DNA of 64,000 nucleotides from Entomohabitans teleogrylli (GCF_001484765.1 NZ_LLXO01000012.1:1-64000), one strand, 5' to 3'; shown: positions 1 through 9,559, counted from the stretch's first letter. The notes: generated by a model not told the origin, from the sequence alone. Program-made: numbers and translations.

Positions 1-33
1 ACAGGGAGGAACTGTTCCCGGGACTCTCCCTGT
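1..33. other. Stem-loop at the left edge
   Basis: An 8-bp perfect inverted repeat (ACAGGGAG at 1-8 with CTCCCTGT at 26-33) encloses a loop that itself contains the palindrome CCCGGG. There is no T-run after it, so a Rho-independent terminator is not shown. In E. coli an rRNA operon lies just upstream of yjaA, so this could belong to the end of that transcript, but that is inference. Bases 34-198 hold no gene I can support. Confidence 0.35.
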
Positions 34-198
34 CACCCCGGGTTAGACCCGTCGCTGCCCGGATATCCCGGTATGCATGGCGTTCCTGCAAGCCAAAAAA
101 CCTTCCTGTAATTTTTTTATCACCAACCGCAAGAAAAACTGTAATCTGGCACCATCAAAGGATGTTTAACCACATCAAAAATTGTCAGTCAGGGAAGA

Positions 199-609
199 AT
201 GAGTATGGCAATGTTCTATATCCAGATTCGCAGGAACCACATCACGGTACGTGACCTCGCCACCAGGCGAGAGGTTTCTGCAACCGCAAATTTCAGTAAT
301 TCTCGCCTGTTAGTCGCCGAGTTCTTTATTGCCGAAAAAGCCATTTATGATGCCAGCGCCCCGCTACGCGACTGGCGCAATCGCCGTTGGGGGCACCGGC
401 TGAGCTGGCTTTCAGGCCGTGCTGACGTGGTGGTTCATGCTCTGGAGATGAATGAAGGCGGTCTCTCCCAGGTGGAGGACCGTGTTTTGCAGGAGATCAC
501 CGTGGCATCATTTGGCATGGCGAGGGTTCTGGTGATTGACGACCCTGATGTCCTGACCGATCTTCAGGTAACGCAAAGAATTAAGCACAGCAAGGCATCG
601 CGCAGTTAA
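199..609 (+). CDS. yjaA: YjaA family stress-related protein
   Basis: A 136-residue homologue of E. coli YjaA (127 aa). The opening motif FYIQIRRNHITVRDL and the block ALEMNEGGLSQVEDR (about residues 90-104) match the E. coli protein closely, while the C-terminal third is diverged. It is a soluble protein of unknown biochemistry. In E. coli it has been linked to stress and is used as a phylogroup marker. Its place just upstream of metA on the same strand is the E. coli order. The start at 199 sits only 4-5 bases after a GGGAAG sequence; ATG at 205 or 211 has better spacing, so the first two to four residues are uncertain. Confidence 0.85.
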   Translation: MSMAMFYIQIRRNHITVRDLATRREVSATANFSNSRLLVAEFFIAEKAIYDASAPLRDWRNRRWGHRLSWLSGRADVVVHALEMNEGGLSQVEDRVLQEITVASFGMARVLVIDDPDVLTDLQVTQRIKHSKASRS

Positions 610-685
610 GCTCCCTTTGCTTGCATGAAACATTTTCACCTTCTGCATGCAGACTCGACATCCTGAGTTAACCTGGGTATCTTCA

Positions 686-712
686 GGTGTCTGGATGTCT
701 AAACGTTTAAAC
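686..712 (+). promoter_or_regulatory. MetJ operator region of metA
   Basis: The stretch GTGTCTGGATGTCTAAACGT followed by TTAAACGT resembles tandem 8-bp met boxes (consensus AGACGTCT) and is close to the metA leader of E. coli as I remember it. It lies 24-50 bases before the metA start codon. MetJ with S-adenosylmethionine would repress here. The site is inferred from similarity only. Confidence 0.65.
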
Positions 713-735
713 GTATGCAGTGAGGATATAAGGTT

Positions 736-1665
736 ATGCCAATTCGGGTGCCGGATGAGTTACCAGCCGTTAATTTCTTGCGTGAGGAAAATGTCTTTGT
801 CATGACATCGACGCGCGCCAGCGTTCAGGAAATCCGTCCGCTCAAAGTGCTTATCCTGAATCTGATGCCGAAGAAGATTGAGACGGAAAATCAGTTTCTG
901 CGTCTACTCTCCAACTCGCCGCTGCAGGTGGATATCCAGTTACTGCGGATCGATAGCCGCGAGTCGCGCAATACGCCTGCCGAGCACCTCAACAATTTCT
1001 ACTGTAATTTTGAAGATATTCAGCACGATAATTTTGACGGGCTGATTGTTACCGGCGCGCCTCTCGGCCTGGTGGAATTTAACGATGTCGCTTACTGGCC
1101 GCAGATTGAATGCGTCATTGAGTGGGCGAAAGAGCACGTAACGTCGACGCTGTTTGTCTGCTGGGCGGTCCAGGCTGCGCTGAACATTTTGTACGGCATA
1201 CCCAAGCAGACTCGTCAGGATAAACTCTCCGGGGTTTTTGAGCATCACCTTACCCGTCCACATGCGTTGTTGACCCGCGGCTTTGACGATGCTTTCCTGG
1301 CTCCGCATTCCCGTTATGCCGATTTTCCGGCGGCGCTGATCCGCGACTACACCGATTTGGAAATTCTGGCGGAATCGGAGGGGGGAGATGCCTACCTGTT
1401 CGCCAGCCCGGATAAACGTATCGCCTTTGTCACCGGGCACCCGGAGTATGACGCTGGTACCCTGGCGAATGAATATTTCCGCGATGCCGACGCCGGACTG
1501 AACCCGCAGATCCCGGATAACTATTTCCCGGGTAACGATCCGCAGAACACGCCGCGGGCGACCTGGCGCAGTCACGGTAATTTGCTGTTTACCAACTGGC
1601 TGAACTATTACGTCTATCAGATAACGCCTTACGATCTGAGTCATATGAACCCCACTCTCGATTAA
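736..1665 (+). CDS. metA: Homoserine O-succinyltransferase
   Basis: Transfers succinyl from succinyl-CoA to homoserine, the first committed step of methionine synthesis, in the cytoplasm. The protein is 309 residues, exactly the E. coli length. The catalytic cysteine is C142 in [10 protein letters not shown], and the His-Glu pair is H235/E237 in [10 protein letters not shown], the known MetA triad. K46/K47 lie in the conserved LMPKKIETE block. It stands alone, with a MetJ-type operator upstream and a hairpin terminator 21 bases downstream. MetA is a heat-sensitive enzyme in E. coli. Nothing unusual is seen. Confidence 0.98.
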   Translation: MPIRVPDELPAVNFLREENVFVMTSTRASVQEIRPLKVLILNLMPKKIETENQFLRLLSNSPLQVDIQLLRIDSRESRNTPAEHLNNFYCNFEDIQHDNFDGLIVTGAPLGLVEFNDVAYWPQIECVIEWAKEHVTSTLFVCWAVQAALNILYGIPKQTRQDKLSGVFEHHLTRPHALLTRGFDDAFLAPHSRYADFPAALIRDYTDLEILAESEGGDAYLFASPDKRIAFVTGHPEYDAGTLANEYFRDADAGLNPQIPDNYFPGNDPQNTPRATWRSHGNLLFTNWLNYYVYQITPYDLSHMNPTLD

Positions 1666-1685
1666 GCGTTTCAGCATCCCATCTC

Positions 1686-1708
1686 AGGCACTTTCGGGTG
1701 CCTTTTTT
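1686..1708 (+). terminator. metA Rho-independent terminator
   Basis: AGGCAC (1686-1691), a short TTTCGG loop and GTGCCT (1698-1703) form a stem that runs straight into six T residues. This ends the metA transcript before the ace promoter. Confidence 0.9.
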
Positions 1709-1788
1709 ATTTCCGAAACCACATCCTCTTTGCGGAATTCAATTAAATCATTATTAATCAATGAGATAAAAAATAATTAAATCAAAAA

Positions 1789-1815
1789 TGGAAATTGTTT
1801 TTGATTTTTGAAAAT
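1789..1815 (+). promoter_or_regulatory. aceB promoter / IclR operator
   Basis: TGGAAATTGTTTTTGATTTT, starting at 1789, matches the IclR-protected stretch of the E. coli aceBAK promoter as remembered, and its TGGAAAT half-site fits the IclR consensus. The gene for IclR is in this window (8382-9215). The whole metA-aceB gap (1709-1914) is AT-rich control DNA. Confidence 0.7.
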
Positions 1816-1914
1816 GATCTATTAGTCTTAATTTCACTGGTCGAAAAACACGCAGCGTTTTTCACTGCCGGTTTGCGGGGCATTTTGCCGGGATCAAGTG
1901 AGAGGATCATTACA

Positions 1915-3513
1915 ATGACACAACAGGCTATTAGCGCTGAGCTGGCATTCAGTCAGCCTTTCGGGGACCAGGAGAGGCAGGTTTTAACACCGCACGCCGT
2001 GGAGTTTTTATCCGAACTGGTGACGCGTTTTACACCGCAGCGCAATAAACTGCTGGCAGCGCGGATTGGGCAGCAGAACGCGATTGATGGCGGAGCGTTG
2101 CCGGATTTTATTATGGAAACTGCTTCCATTAGAGAAAAAGAGTGGAAGATCCGCGGTATTCCGCAAGATTTGCAGGATCGGCGGGTAGAGATTACCGGGC
2201 CGGTAGAGCGCAAAATGGTGATCAACGCATTGAACGCCAATGTGAAAGTGTTTATGGCGGACTTCGAAGATTCTCTGGCGCCCAGTTGGGAAAAAGTGAT
2301 CGATGGGCAGATCAATCTGCGCGACGCCGTGAACGGCACTATCGCCTGGACCAATGAAGCCGGGAAAATTTATCAGTTAAAACCCAATCCTGCCGTACTG
2401 GTTTGCCGGGTGCGGGGTCTGCATCTGCCGGAAAAACACGTGACCTGGCGCGATGAGGCGATACCGGGCAGCCTGTTCGACTTTGCGCTGTACTTTTTCC
2501 ATAACTACCAGGCGTTGCTGGCAAAGGGTAGCGGTCCGTATTTCTATCTGCCGAAAACCCAGTCATGGCAGGAGGCTGCCTGGTGGAGCGAAGTCTTCAG
2601 CTTTGCGGAAGATCGCTTCTCGCTGCCGCGCGGCACCATTAAAGCGACGCTGTTGATTGAAACACTGCCGGCGGTGTTCCAGATGGATGAAATCCTCCAC
2701 GCCATGCGTGACCACATTGTCGGTCTCAACTGCGGCCGCTGGGATTACATCTTCAGTTACATCAAGACGCTGAAGAACCACCCGGATCGTGTTCTGCCGG
2801 ATCGTCAGGTAGTCACCATGAACCAGCCGTTTCTCAGCGCCTATTCCCGGCTGCTGATCAAAACCTGTCACCGTCGCGGCGCCTTTGCGATGGGCGGTAT
2901 GGCGGCGTTTATTCCCAGTAAAGACGAGGCGTTGAACCGCCAGGTGCTCGACAAAGTGCGGGCAGATAAGGAGCTGGAGGCGTCCAACGGCCATGACGGC
3001 ACCTGGATTGCTCATCCGGGTCTCGCGGACACGGTGATGGAGGTATTTAACGCCGCCCTCGGCTCCCGGCAAAACCAACTGGATGTCAGCCGCGCCGATG
3101 ACGCTCCGGTCACCGCTCAGCAGTTGCTGGAGCCTTGTCCGGGCGAGCGTAGCGAACAGGGAATGCGCGCCAATATCCGGGTCGCGGTTCAGTACATTGA
3201 AGCCTGGATTTCCGGTAATGGCTGTGTGCCGATTTACGGCCTGATGGAGGATGCCGCGACGGCGGAGATCTCCCGTACCTCCATCTGGCAATGGATTCAT
3301 CACCAGAAAACCCTCAGCGACGGCAGGCCGGTGACGAAGGCGCTGTTCCGCGAGATGTTGGGGCAGGAAATGCAGGTGATTCGTCAGGAACTGGGCGAAG
3401 AGCGTTTCACTCAGGGGCGCTTTGACGACGCAGCCTGCCTGATGGAGCAGATCACCACCTCCGACGATCTGATCGACTTCTTAACGCTGCCGGGCTACCG
3501 CCTGCTGGCGTAA
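1915..3513 (+). CDS. aceB: Malate synthase A
   Basis: Condenses glyoxylate with acetyl-CoA to malate, the second step of the glyoxylate shunt. The 532-residue product starting MTQQAISAELAF aligns end to end with E. coli AceB (533 aa). The malate synthase signature HIVGLNCGRWDYIF and the block VCRVRGLHLPEKHV are intact. The reading frame is open upstream to 1795, but that part is AT-rich promoter DNA and has no family counterpart. ATG at 1915 is preceded by a GAGAGGA ribosome-binding site. It is the first gene of aceBAK, and aceA follows after 30 bases. Confidence 0.97.
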   Translation: MTQQAISAELAFSQPFGDQERQVLTPHAVEFLSELVTRFTPQRNKLLAARIGQQNAIDGGALPDFIMETASIREKEWKIRGIPQDLQDRRVEITGPVERKMVINALNANVKVFMADFEDSLAPSWEKVIDGQINLRDAVNGTIAWTNEAGKIYQLKPNPAVLVCRVRGLHLPEKHVTWRDEAIPGSLFDFALYFFHNYQALLAKGSGPYFYLPKTQSWQEAAWWSEVFSFAEDRFSLPRGTIKATLLIETLPAVFQMDEILHAMRDHIVGLNCGRWDYIFSYIKTLKNHPDRVLPDRQVVTMNQPFLSAYSRLLIKTCHRRGAFAMGGMAAFIPSKDEALNRQVLDKVRADKELEASNGHDGTWIAHPGLADTVMEVFNAALGSRQNQLDVSRADDAPVTAQQLLEPCPGERSEQGMRANIRVAVQYIEAWISGNGCVPIYGLMEDAATAEISRTSIWQWIHHQKTLSDGRPVTKALFREMLGQEMQVIRQELGEERFTQGRFDDAACLMEQITTSDDLIDFLTLPGYRLLA

Positions 3514-3543
3514 TTCATAACATTTTAAAATGGAGCATCTGCA

Positions 3544-4851
3544 ATGACTGGTACCCGTACTCAACAAATTCAACAACTGGAACAAGAGTGGAAACAGCCG
3601 CGCTGGGAAGGTATCAGCCGCCCGTACAGCGCGCAGGATGTGGTGAAACTGCGCGGCTCGGTCAACCCGGAATGTACCCTGGCGCAGCTCGGCGCCGCCA
3701 GAATGTGGAAACTGCTGCATGGTGAGTCGAAGAAAGGCTATGTGAACAGCCTCGGCGCGCTGACCGGCGGTCAGGCGCTGCAACAGGCGAAGGCGGGAAT
3801 TGAAGCGGTGTATTTGTCCGGCTGGCAGGTGGCGGCGGACGCTAACCTGGCGTCCAGCATGTATCCGGATCAATCGCTGTACCCGGCCAACTCGGTGCCA
3901 TCGGTGGTGGAGCGGATTAACAACACTTTCCGGCGCGCCGATCAGATCCAGTGGGCGGCGGGCATTGATCGTGACGATCCACGCTTTATTGATTACTTCC
4001 TGCCGATTGTCGCCGATGCGGAAGCCGGTTTTGGCGGCGTGCTTAACGCCTTTGAACTGATGAAAGCGATGATTGAAGCCGGCGCCGCGGCGGTGCACTT
4101 TGAAGACCAACTGGCCTCCGTGAAGAAGTGCGGGCATATGGGCGGTAAAGTCCTGGTGCCGACTCAGGAAGCGGTGCAGAAACTGGTGGCAGCGCGTCTG
4201 GCGGCGGATGTGATGGGGGTTCCGACTCTGCTTATCGCCCGTACTGACGCTGACGCGGCAGATCTGATCACTTCCGACTGCGATGAGTACGACCGCGAGT
4301 TTATTACCGGCGAACGCACCAGCGAAGGCTTTTTCCGTACCCACGCCGGTATTGAGCAGGCGATTAGCCGCGGACTGGCCTATGCGCCCTATGCGGATCT
4401 GGTGTGGTGTGAAACCTCGACGCCGGATCTGGAACTGGCCAGACAGTTTGCTGAAGCCATCCACGCCCGTTTCCCGGGCAAGCTGCTGGCCTACAACTGC
4501 TCGCCGTCGTTCAACTGGCAGAAGAATCTGGACGATAAAACCATCGCCAGCTTCCAGCAGCAACTGTCGGATATGGGGTACAAATTCCAGTTCATCACCC
4601 TGGCGGGTATCCACAGCATGTGGTTCAACATGTTCGACTTGGCCCACGCTTACGCCCGAGGCGAGGGGATGAAACACTATGTCGAAAAAGTGCAGCAGCC
4701 GGAATTTGTCGCCGGCAAAGAGGGTTACACCTTTGTGTCGCACCAGCAGGAAGTGGGCACCGGTTATTTCGATAACGTCACCACCATCATTCAGGGGGGC
4801 GCCTCTTCGGTAACGGCGTTGACGGGTTCGACGGAAGAAGCGCAGTTCTGA
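3544..4851 (+). CDS. aceA: Isocitrate lyase
   Basis: Splits isocitrate into glyoxylate and succinate, the first glyoxylate-shunt step, allowing growth on acetate or fatty acids. The protein has 435 residues against 434 in E. coli. The catalytic signature KKCGHMGG places the active cysteine at residue 196, and the acidic metal-binding block [10 protein letters not shown] is present (about residues 156-165). It is the middle gene of aceBAK and is followed by a strong stem-loop before aceK. It competes with isocitrate dehydrogenase for isocitrate, and AceK sets that branch. Confidence 0.98.
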   Translation: MTGTRTQQIQQLEQEWKQPRWEGISRPYSAQDVVKLRGSVNPECTLAQLGAARMWKLLHGESKKGYVNSLGALTGGQALQQAKAGIEAVYLSGWQVAADANLASSMYPDQSLYPANSVPSVVERINNTFRRADQIQWAAGIDRDDPRFIDYFLPIVADAEAGFGGVLNAFELMKAMIEAGAAAVHFEDQLASVKKCGHMGGKVLVPTQEAVQKLVAARLAADVMGVPTLLIARTDADAADLITSDCDEYDREFITGERTSEGFFRTHAGIEQAISRGLAYAPYADLVWCETSTPDLELARQFAEAIHARFPGKLLAYNCSPSFNWQKNLDDKTIASFQQQLSDMGYKFQFITLAGIHSMWFNMFDLAHAYARGEGMKHYVEKVQQPEFVAGKEGYTFVSHQQEVGTGYFDNVTTIIQGGASSVTALTGSTEEAQF

Positions 4852-4870
4852 ATCTGACGCTGCGTAATAT

Positions 4871-4900
4871 AAGGGCAGATATGGCGACGTATCTGCCCTT
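4871..4900 (+). other. aceA-aceK intercistronic stem-loop
   Basis: A perfect 11-bp stem (AAGGGCAGATA at 4871-4881, TATCTGCCCTT at 4890-4900) with an 8-base loop lies in the 87-base aceA-aceK gap. No long T-run follows. The aceA-aceK gap of E. coli also contains secondary structure, and aceK is expressed far below aceBA there. This element probably does the same job by premature termination or by protecting the aceBA 3' end. Confidence 0.75.
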
Positions 4901-4938
4901 CATTTTCGAACGGCAATTTTCCCGGATGAGGAGAGCAT

Positions 4939-6681
4939 ATGTCGCGGGGTCTGGAACTGCTTATCGCGCAAACCATTCTGCAGGGCTTTGACGCCCAGTA
5001 TGGACGCTTTCTGGAGGTCACATCCGGCGCCCAGCAGCGCTTTGAACAGGCGGACTGGCACGCCGTTCAGCAGGCGATGAAACAGCGCATCCATCTGTAC
5101 GATCATCATGTCGGCCTGGTCGTGGAACAGTTGCGCTGTATTACCGAAGGGAAAAGCACCGACGCGACGTTTCTGCTGCGGGTGAAACAGCACTATACCG
5201 AATTGCTGCCGGACTATCCGCGCTTTGAAATTGCCGAAAGTTTTTTTAACTCTGTCTACTGTCGTCTGTTCGACCATCGCTCGCTGACGCCCGAGCGGTT
5301 ATTTATTTTCAGCTCCCAGCCGGAGCGGCGTTTCCGGTTGATTCCCCGGCCGCTGGCCAAAGATTTCTGGCCGGATAGCGGTTGGCGCGGCCTGCTTACC
5401 GCGCTACTGAGCGATCTGCCGCTGCGCCTGCCCTGGGAGGATGTGGCGCGGGATGTCGACTATATTCTGGCGCACCTCGGGGAAAATTTTACCGAATCCG
5501 CCCTGAGTCAGGCGCATCTGCAGGTGGCTAATGAGCTGTTTTATCGCAATAAAGCGGCATGGCTGGTAGGTAAACTGCGCTTTGCCGATCGTGTGGTGCC
5601 TTTCCTGTTGCCGATTCACCGTAGCGAAGAGGGGAAACTGTTTGTTGATACCTGCCTGACCGGCAGCGCGGAGGCCAGTATCGTTTTCGGGTTTGCCCGC
5701 TCTTATTTTATGGTTTATGCGCCGCTGCCGGCGGCAATGGTGGAGTGGCTGCGGGAAATTCTCCCCGGAAAAACCACCGCTGAATTGTATATGGCTATTG
5801 GTTGCCAGAAGCACGGTAAGACGGAAAGCTACCGGGAATATCTGCAGTACATTACCCATGCCGACGAACAATTTATTGAAGCGCCGGGGATTCGCGGCAT
5901 GGTAATGCTGGTATTTACCATGCCGGGATTCGACCGGGTGTTTAAGGTCATTAAAGATCGCTTTGCGCCGCAAAAAGAGATGAGCGCCGCCCATGTCCGG
6001 GCGTGCTACCAGTTAGTCAAAGAGCACGATCGCGTCGGGCGAATGGCGGATACCCAGGAGTTCGAAAATTTTGTGCTGGAAAAACGCCAGATCAGTCCGG
6101 CGCTGATGGAACTGCTGTGGCAGGAGGTGCCGGAGAAACTCACCGATCTGGGCGATCGGCTGGTGATCAGTCATTTGTATATTGAACGGCGTATGGTGCC
6201 GCTCAATCTGTGGCTGGCTCAGGTGGAAGGGCAGCAGCTCAGAGACGCGGTGGAAGAGTATGGCAACGCCATTCGTCAACTGGCGGCGGCCAATATTTTC
6301 CCCGGCGACATGCTGTTTAAAAACTTTGGCGTGACGCGCCACGGACGAGTGGTGTTTTATGACTATGACGAAATTTGCTATATGACCGAGGTTAATTTCC
6401 GCGACATCCCGCCGCCGCGCTTTCCGGAAGATGAACTGAGCGCCGAGCCGTGGTACAGCGTCGCGCCCGGGGATGTGTTCCCGGAAGAATTTCGCCACTG
6501 GCTGTGCGCCGATCCGCGTATCGGACCACTGTTTGACGAAATGCATGGCGATCTGTTCCGGGCTGACTACTGGCGGTCGCTGCAGTCACGCATTCGCGAA
6601 GGGCATGTGGAGGACGTTTTTGCTTACCGGCGGCGGCAGCGCTTTTGCCAGCGCTACGCGCCGCTGCGTAAAGTGGGCTGA
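4939..6681 (+). CDS. aceK: Isocitrate dehydrogenase kinase/phosphatase
   Basis: A bifunctional enzyme that phosphorylates and dephosphorylates isocitrate dehydrogenase, directing carbon between the TCA cycle and the glyoxylate shunt. The protein is 580 residues (E. coli 578). Active-site residues known for AceK are at the same numbers here: D457 and N462 in GDMLFKN, and D475 and D477 in FYDYDE. The lysine-bearing FKVIKDRF block lies at about 334-341. It is the last gene of aceBAK. Its stop codon is one base from the stop of the convergent cytidylyltransferase gene, leaving no room for a separate terminator. Confidence 0.97.
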   Translation: MSRGLELLIAQTILQGFDAQYGRFLEVTSGAQQRFEQADWHAVQQAMKQRIHLYDHHVGLVVEQLRCITEGKSTDATFLLRVKQHYTELLPDYPRFEIAESFFNSVYCRLFDHRSLTPERLFIFSSQPERRFRLIPRPLAKDFWPDSGWRGLLTALLSDLPLRLPWEDVARDVDYILAHLGENFTESALSQAHLQVANELFYRNKAAWLVGKLRFADRVVPFLLPIHRSEEGKLFVDTCLTGSAEASIVFGFARSYFMVYAPLPAAMVEWLREILPGKTTAELYMAIGCQKHGKTESYREYLQYITHADEQFIEAPGIRGMVMLVFTMPGFDRVFKVIKDRFAPQKEMSAAHVRACYQLVKEHDRVGRMADTQEFENFVLEKRQISPALMELLWQEVPEKLTDLGDRLVISHLYIERRMVPLNLWLAQVEGQQLRDAVEEYGNAIRQLAAANIFPGDMLFKNFGVTRHGRVVFYDYDEICYMTEVNFRDIPPPRFPEDELSAEPWYSVAPGDVFPEEFRHWLCADPRIGPLFDEMHGDLFRADYWRSLQSRIREGHVEDVFAYRRRQRFCQRYAPLRKVG

Positions 6682-6682
6682 G

Positions 6683-7615
6683 TCAGCAGTAGAAATAGCG
6701 GATCACGTGGAAAAACACCGGCGAAGCGAAACACAGCGAGTCGATGCGGTCCATCATGCCGCCATGTCCTGACAGCATGGCGCCGAAGTCCTTCACCCCC
6801 CGGTCGCGTTTAATGGCGGACATACACAGGCCGCCGGCAAAGCCGAGCAGGGTGATCAACAGGGAAATGGCAAAAGCCTGCCAGGGGTTAAACGGGGTGA
6901 TCCAGAAGAGTCCCATCCCCACCAGGCTGGCGCTGAGAATTCCGCCGACAAAGCCTTCCACCGTTTTGTTGGGGCTAAGTTTCGGCACAATCGCGCGTCG
7001 CCCCCACAGTTTGCCGAAGACATACTGCAGGACATCGGATATCTGCACCACAATCATTACAAACAGCACCAGCTTAAGGTTTTCGCCTTCATAGCCAGGA
7101 ATTGGCAGCATCAGCAGGGCCGGAATATGGCTGACGCAATAGACTGCCAGCATCAGGCTCCACTGAATTTTGGCGCTGCGCTCCAGAAAGTGGGTGGTAT
7201 CTCCGGCGATGGCGATGCGCGTTGGGATAAACAAAAACGCGTAAACCGGAATAAAAATGGTAAAGACACCATACCACTCCATGCCTACCAGCAGGTATTG
7301 CAGCGGCAGGATGATAAAGAAACACCAGAACAGCGCTTCATGATCGCCGCGTCGGGTGGGGGTCAGGGTGATGCATTCGCGGAACGCATAGAAGGACATC
7401 AGGGCGAAAAGTATTACCGAACCCGTCTGGCCGATCAGTAATGCCATAACGGAAATGGTGCACATCAACCACCAGGCGCGAATGCGGGCGTTGAGATTGG
7501 TGATGGTGTCGTTGTGGCGAAAATGGGCCAGTACGGCGCCGATGATACTGGCCACCACCAGCAGGCCGAACAGCCCGGACAGCAATATCCTGAGGTCATG
7601 ATCGAGGCTTATCAT
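6683..7615 (-). CDS. CdsA-family phosphatidate cytidylyltransferase
   Basis: Predicted to make CDP-diacylglycerol from phosphatidate and CTP. It is a 310-residue polytopic membrane protein with at least seven hydrophobic segments. The C-terminal block SAIKRDRGVKDFGAMLSGHG, followed by GMMDRID, matches the CDP-diglyceride synthetase signature; one position usually Pro/Gly is Ser. It resembles the YnbB-type second copy of CdsA more than housekeeping CdsA, which normally lies next to ispU. It overlaps the upstream acyltransferase gene by four bases (ATGA), so the two are translationally coupled. In E. coli K-12 this position holds arpA. The substrate chain and physiological role are unknown. Confidence 0.85.
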   Translation of the reverse strand: MISLDHDLRILLSGLFGLLVVASIIGAVLAHFRHNDTITNLNARIRAWWLMCTISVMALLIGQTGSVILFALMSFYAFRECITLTPTRRGDHEALFWCFFIILPLQYLLVGMEWYGVFTIFIPVYAFLFIPTRIAIAGDTTHFLERSAKIQWSLMLAVYCVSHIPALLMLPIPGYEGENLKLVLFVMIVVQISDVLQYVFGKLWGRRAIVPKLSPNKTVEGFVGGILSASLVGMGLFWITPFNPWQAFAISLLITLLGFAGGLCMSAIKRDRGVKDFGAMLSGHGGMMDRIDSLCFASPVFFHVIRYFYC

Positions 7616-8253
7616 GATGAGAGGTTCTCCAGCGCCGTCCTGGCGCGCAATAAAAAGTCCTTTTTCGTCTCATCCTCGTCAGGATGTGCGACGGATTCCC
7701 CAAAGGTGGCGCGGCAGATAACCGGTACCACCAGTCTTGAGCCTTTAGGCAGTACCCGATTGAGATTTTCCAGCCACACCGGGGTCAGGACGGCGGTCGG
7801 GCAGCGCTGCGCCAGGTGATACAGGCCGCTTTTGAACTCCCCCGGCGTTTCACCGTCTCCCCGGGTGCCTTCCGGGAAGAAAATCAGCGATTCGCCGCGC
7901 TCCAGCGCCCCGGCCAGCGGTTCCAGCGGATCGCGTGGCGCATCGTCCCGGGACTTTCCGTGACGTTCCACCAGTACGGCGTTAAAAATGCTGGAGGCCA
8001 GGTAACGACGCAGCGGAGTCTTTAGCCAGTAGTCGGCGGCGGCGACCGGATGGACCCGGCGGCGAATTTCCGGCGGCAGGCTGGCCCAAATCACCAGCCC
8101 GTCCAGATGGCTGCTGTGGTTGGCGTAATAGATGGTCGGCTGATGGGGGAGCGGCGGCGCCAGCCAGGTGGCGCGGATGCCGGTCAACAGGCGGCACACT
8201 GTGACCAGCAGCCACTGGATGCAGACCCGGTCGGGACGGAGATAGCGGCTCAT
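7612..8253 (-). CDS. 1-acyl-sn-glycerol-3-phosphate acyltransferase (PlsC-like)
   Basis: A 213-residue lysophospholipid acyltransferase-family protein. The catalytic H-x4-D motif is NHSSHLD (about residues 45-51) and the substrate-binding FPEGTR motif is at about 126-131. It is shorter than E. coli PlsC (245 aa) and not its orthologue. The start has a GGAGG site six bases upstream. The product, phosphatidate, is the substrate of the CdsA-type enzyme encoded directly downstream, so the pair covers two successive steps of phospholipid precursor synthesis. The reason for a second set next to aceBAK is unclear. Confidence 0.85.
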   Translation of the reverse strand: MSRYLRPDRVCIQWLLVTVCRLLTGIRATWLAPPLPHQPTIYYANHSSHLDGLVIWASLPPEIRRRVHPVAAADYWLKTPLRRYLASSIFNAVLVERHGKSRDDAPRDPLEPLAGALERGESLIFFPEGTRGDGETPGEFKSGLYHLAQRCPTAVLTPVWLENLNRVLPKGSRLVVPVICRATFGESVAHPDEDETKKDFLLRARTALENLSS

Positions 8254-8381
8254 CGCATACCTCCGCAGAAGTCACGCGAACCCGTGGTCCGCGCCAGGAT
8301 ATCCTTTTCCATGTGCAACGCTCGTTAAAATGACAGGTTATTGGTTACTCAACAGGCAGTATACAAAGTCTGCGCCCAAAG

Positions 8382-9215
8382 TTAACGCCCTCCTCCATAA
8401 GCGAGGGTGATTTCTTTGGCGGCTTTAATCACCAGCGCGCCAAGCTCGGTGACCCGATCGTCCGTGATGCGTGAAATCGGGCCGGAAATCGAGATAGCCG
8501 CAAAAGGTTCGTGGTATTCGTTATAAATGCAGGCGGCGACACAGCGCAGTCCAAGAGCGTGTTCTTCATCGTCGAATGAATAGCCGCGCTTGCGGATCTG
8601 GGCCAGGTCGTCTTTGAGATGCACCGGCGAGACCAGGGTGGCCGGGGTGTAGGCGTGCAGCCCTTTGCGGTGTAGTAATCCGCTGAGCGCCTCATCGCTG
8701 AGCCAGGCAAGAAACGCCTTGCCGGCGCCGGAAGCGTGCATCGGCAATTTACCGCCAATCGGCGCAGACATGCGCATCAACTGGGTGCACTGTACCTGGT
8801 CGATGATAATCGCCTGGTGATCGTCCTGATCGAGCACCGCCAGGTTAACGGTTTCGCCGGATTCTTCCATCAGTCTGCGCAGGATCGGGTGGACGATGGC
8901 CAGCAGGTTGCGGCTTTGCAGGAAGCTGCTACCGACCATAAAAGCATGGGCGCCGATGGTCCAGTGGCCGAGATCGCCCACCTGACGCACGAATCCCTGT
9001 TGCTGCATGGTAGTCAGTAGCCGGTGAGTGGTGGAATTGGGTAATCCGGCCTGCTGGGCCAGCTCGGTTAACGCGACGCTGCCGTGGGCTTCAGCGATGG
9101 ATTCCAGTAGTTTCAGGCCGCGGGTCAGGGATTGCACCTGTCCGGTGGGCTGGGGCGCGGCGGCGGCGGCGGCGCGCGGTTTTTTCCCTCGTTTAGCGGG
9201 AATCGTGACGGCCAT
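8382..9215 (-). CDS. iclR: Glyoxylate-shunt repressor IclR
   Basis: Represses aceBAK and its own gene; glyoxylate and pyruvate modulate it in E. coli. The 277-residue protein aligns along its full length with E. coli IclR. An N-terminal winged helix-turn-helix (VALTELAQQAGLPNSTTHRLL, about 45-65) is followed by the effector domain (about 100-270) with GLRCVAAC. The N-terminus carries a stretch of six alanines (PRAAAAAAP) encoded by a GCC-type triplet run. The start has an AAGGAG site. It is transcribed away from metH. Confidence 0.96.
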   Translation of the reverse strand: MAVTIPAKRGKKPRAAAAAAPQPTGQVQSLTRGLKLLESIAEAHGSVALTELAQQAGLPNSTTHRLLTTMQQQGFVRQVGDLGHWTIGAHAFMVGSSFLQSRNLLAIVHPILRRLMEESGETVNLAVLDQDDHQAIIIDQVQCTQLMRMSAPIGGKLPMHASGAGKAFLAWLSDEALSGLLHRKGLHAYTPATLVSPVHLKDDLAQIRKRGYSFDDEEHALGLRCVAACIYNEYHEPFAAISISGPISRITDDRVTELGALVIKAAKEITLAYGGGR

Positions 9216-9262
9216 GGCGATTCTCCTTCTGAAAGCATGAAAAGGCGTTAATTTCCGTATTG

Positions 9263-9277
9263 TGGAAATGATTTTCT
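9263..9277 (-). promoter_or_regulatory. IclR autoregulatory operator
   Basis: TGGAAATGATTTTCT at 9263-9277 matches the IclR consensus TGGAAAT-N-ATTTCCA in all but two positions. It lies 48-62 bases upstream of the iclR start. The rest of the 344-base iclR-metH gap contains the divergent metH promoter. I looked for MetR half-sites (TGAA-N5-TTCA) and did not find a convincing one. Confidence 0.65.
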
Positions 9278-9559
9278 TTTTATTCAGTATGCACGAAACT
9301 GGCCGGAAATGCTGCTCCGATGAGTAAAATTAGAACAATTCTCGCCGACAGTTGGCGGGATAATATGGTCATTCACTGCGTCGCATATCAGCGCAGCCCG
9401 TTTGCTCAGCCATCCGGCTACCTGAAAAACTCTCAACATCAATGGTCGCCGACACGCCGGGGATGTGTGGTAGGATGAGAGGTTGCCGCTACTTATAACA
9501 ATCATTCAACAATCAGCCGCAGACACAAGACGCGTCATACCGTGGATAGAGGAATCAAA

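Noticed and set aside
1795-1914. N-terminal extension of aceB
   Set aside because: Covers the IclR operator and AT-rich promoter; the ATG at 1915 has the ribosome-binding site and gives the family length.
3481-4743. 420-codon antisense frame over aceA
   Set aside because: aceA is conserved over its full length; the antisense frame is a product of GC-rich third positions.
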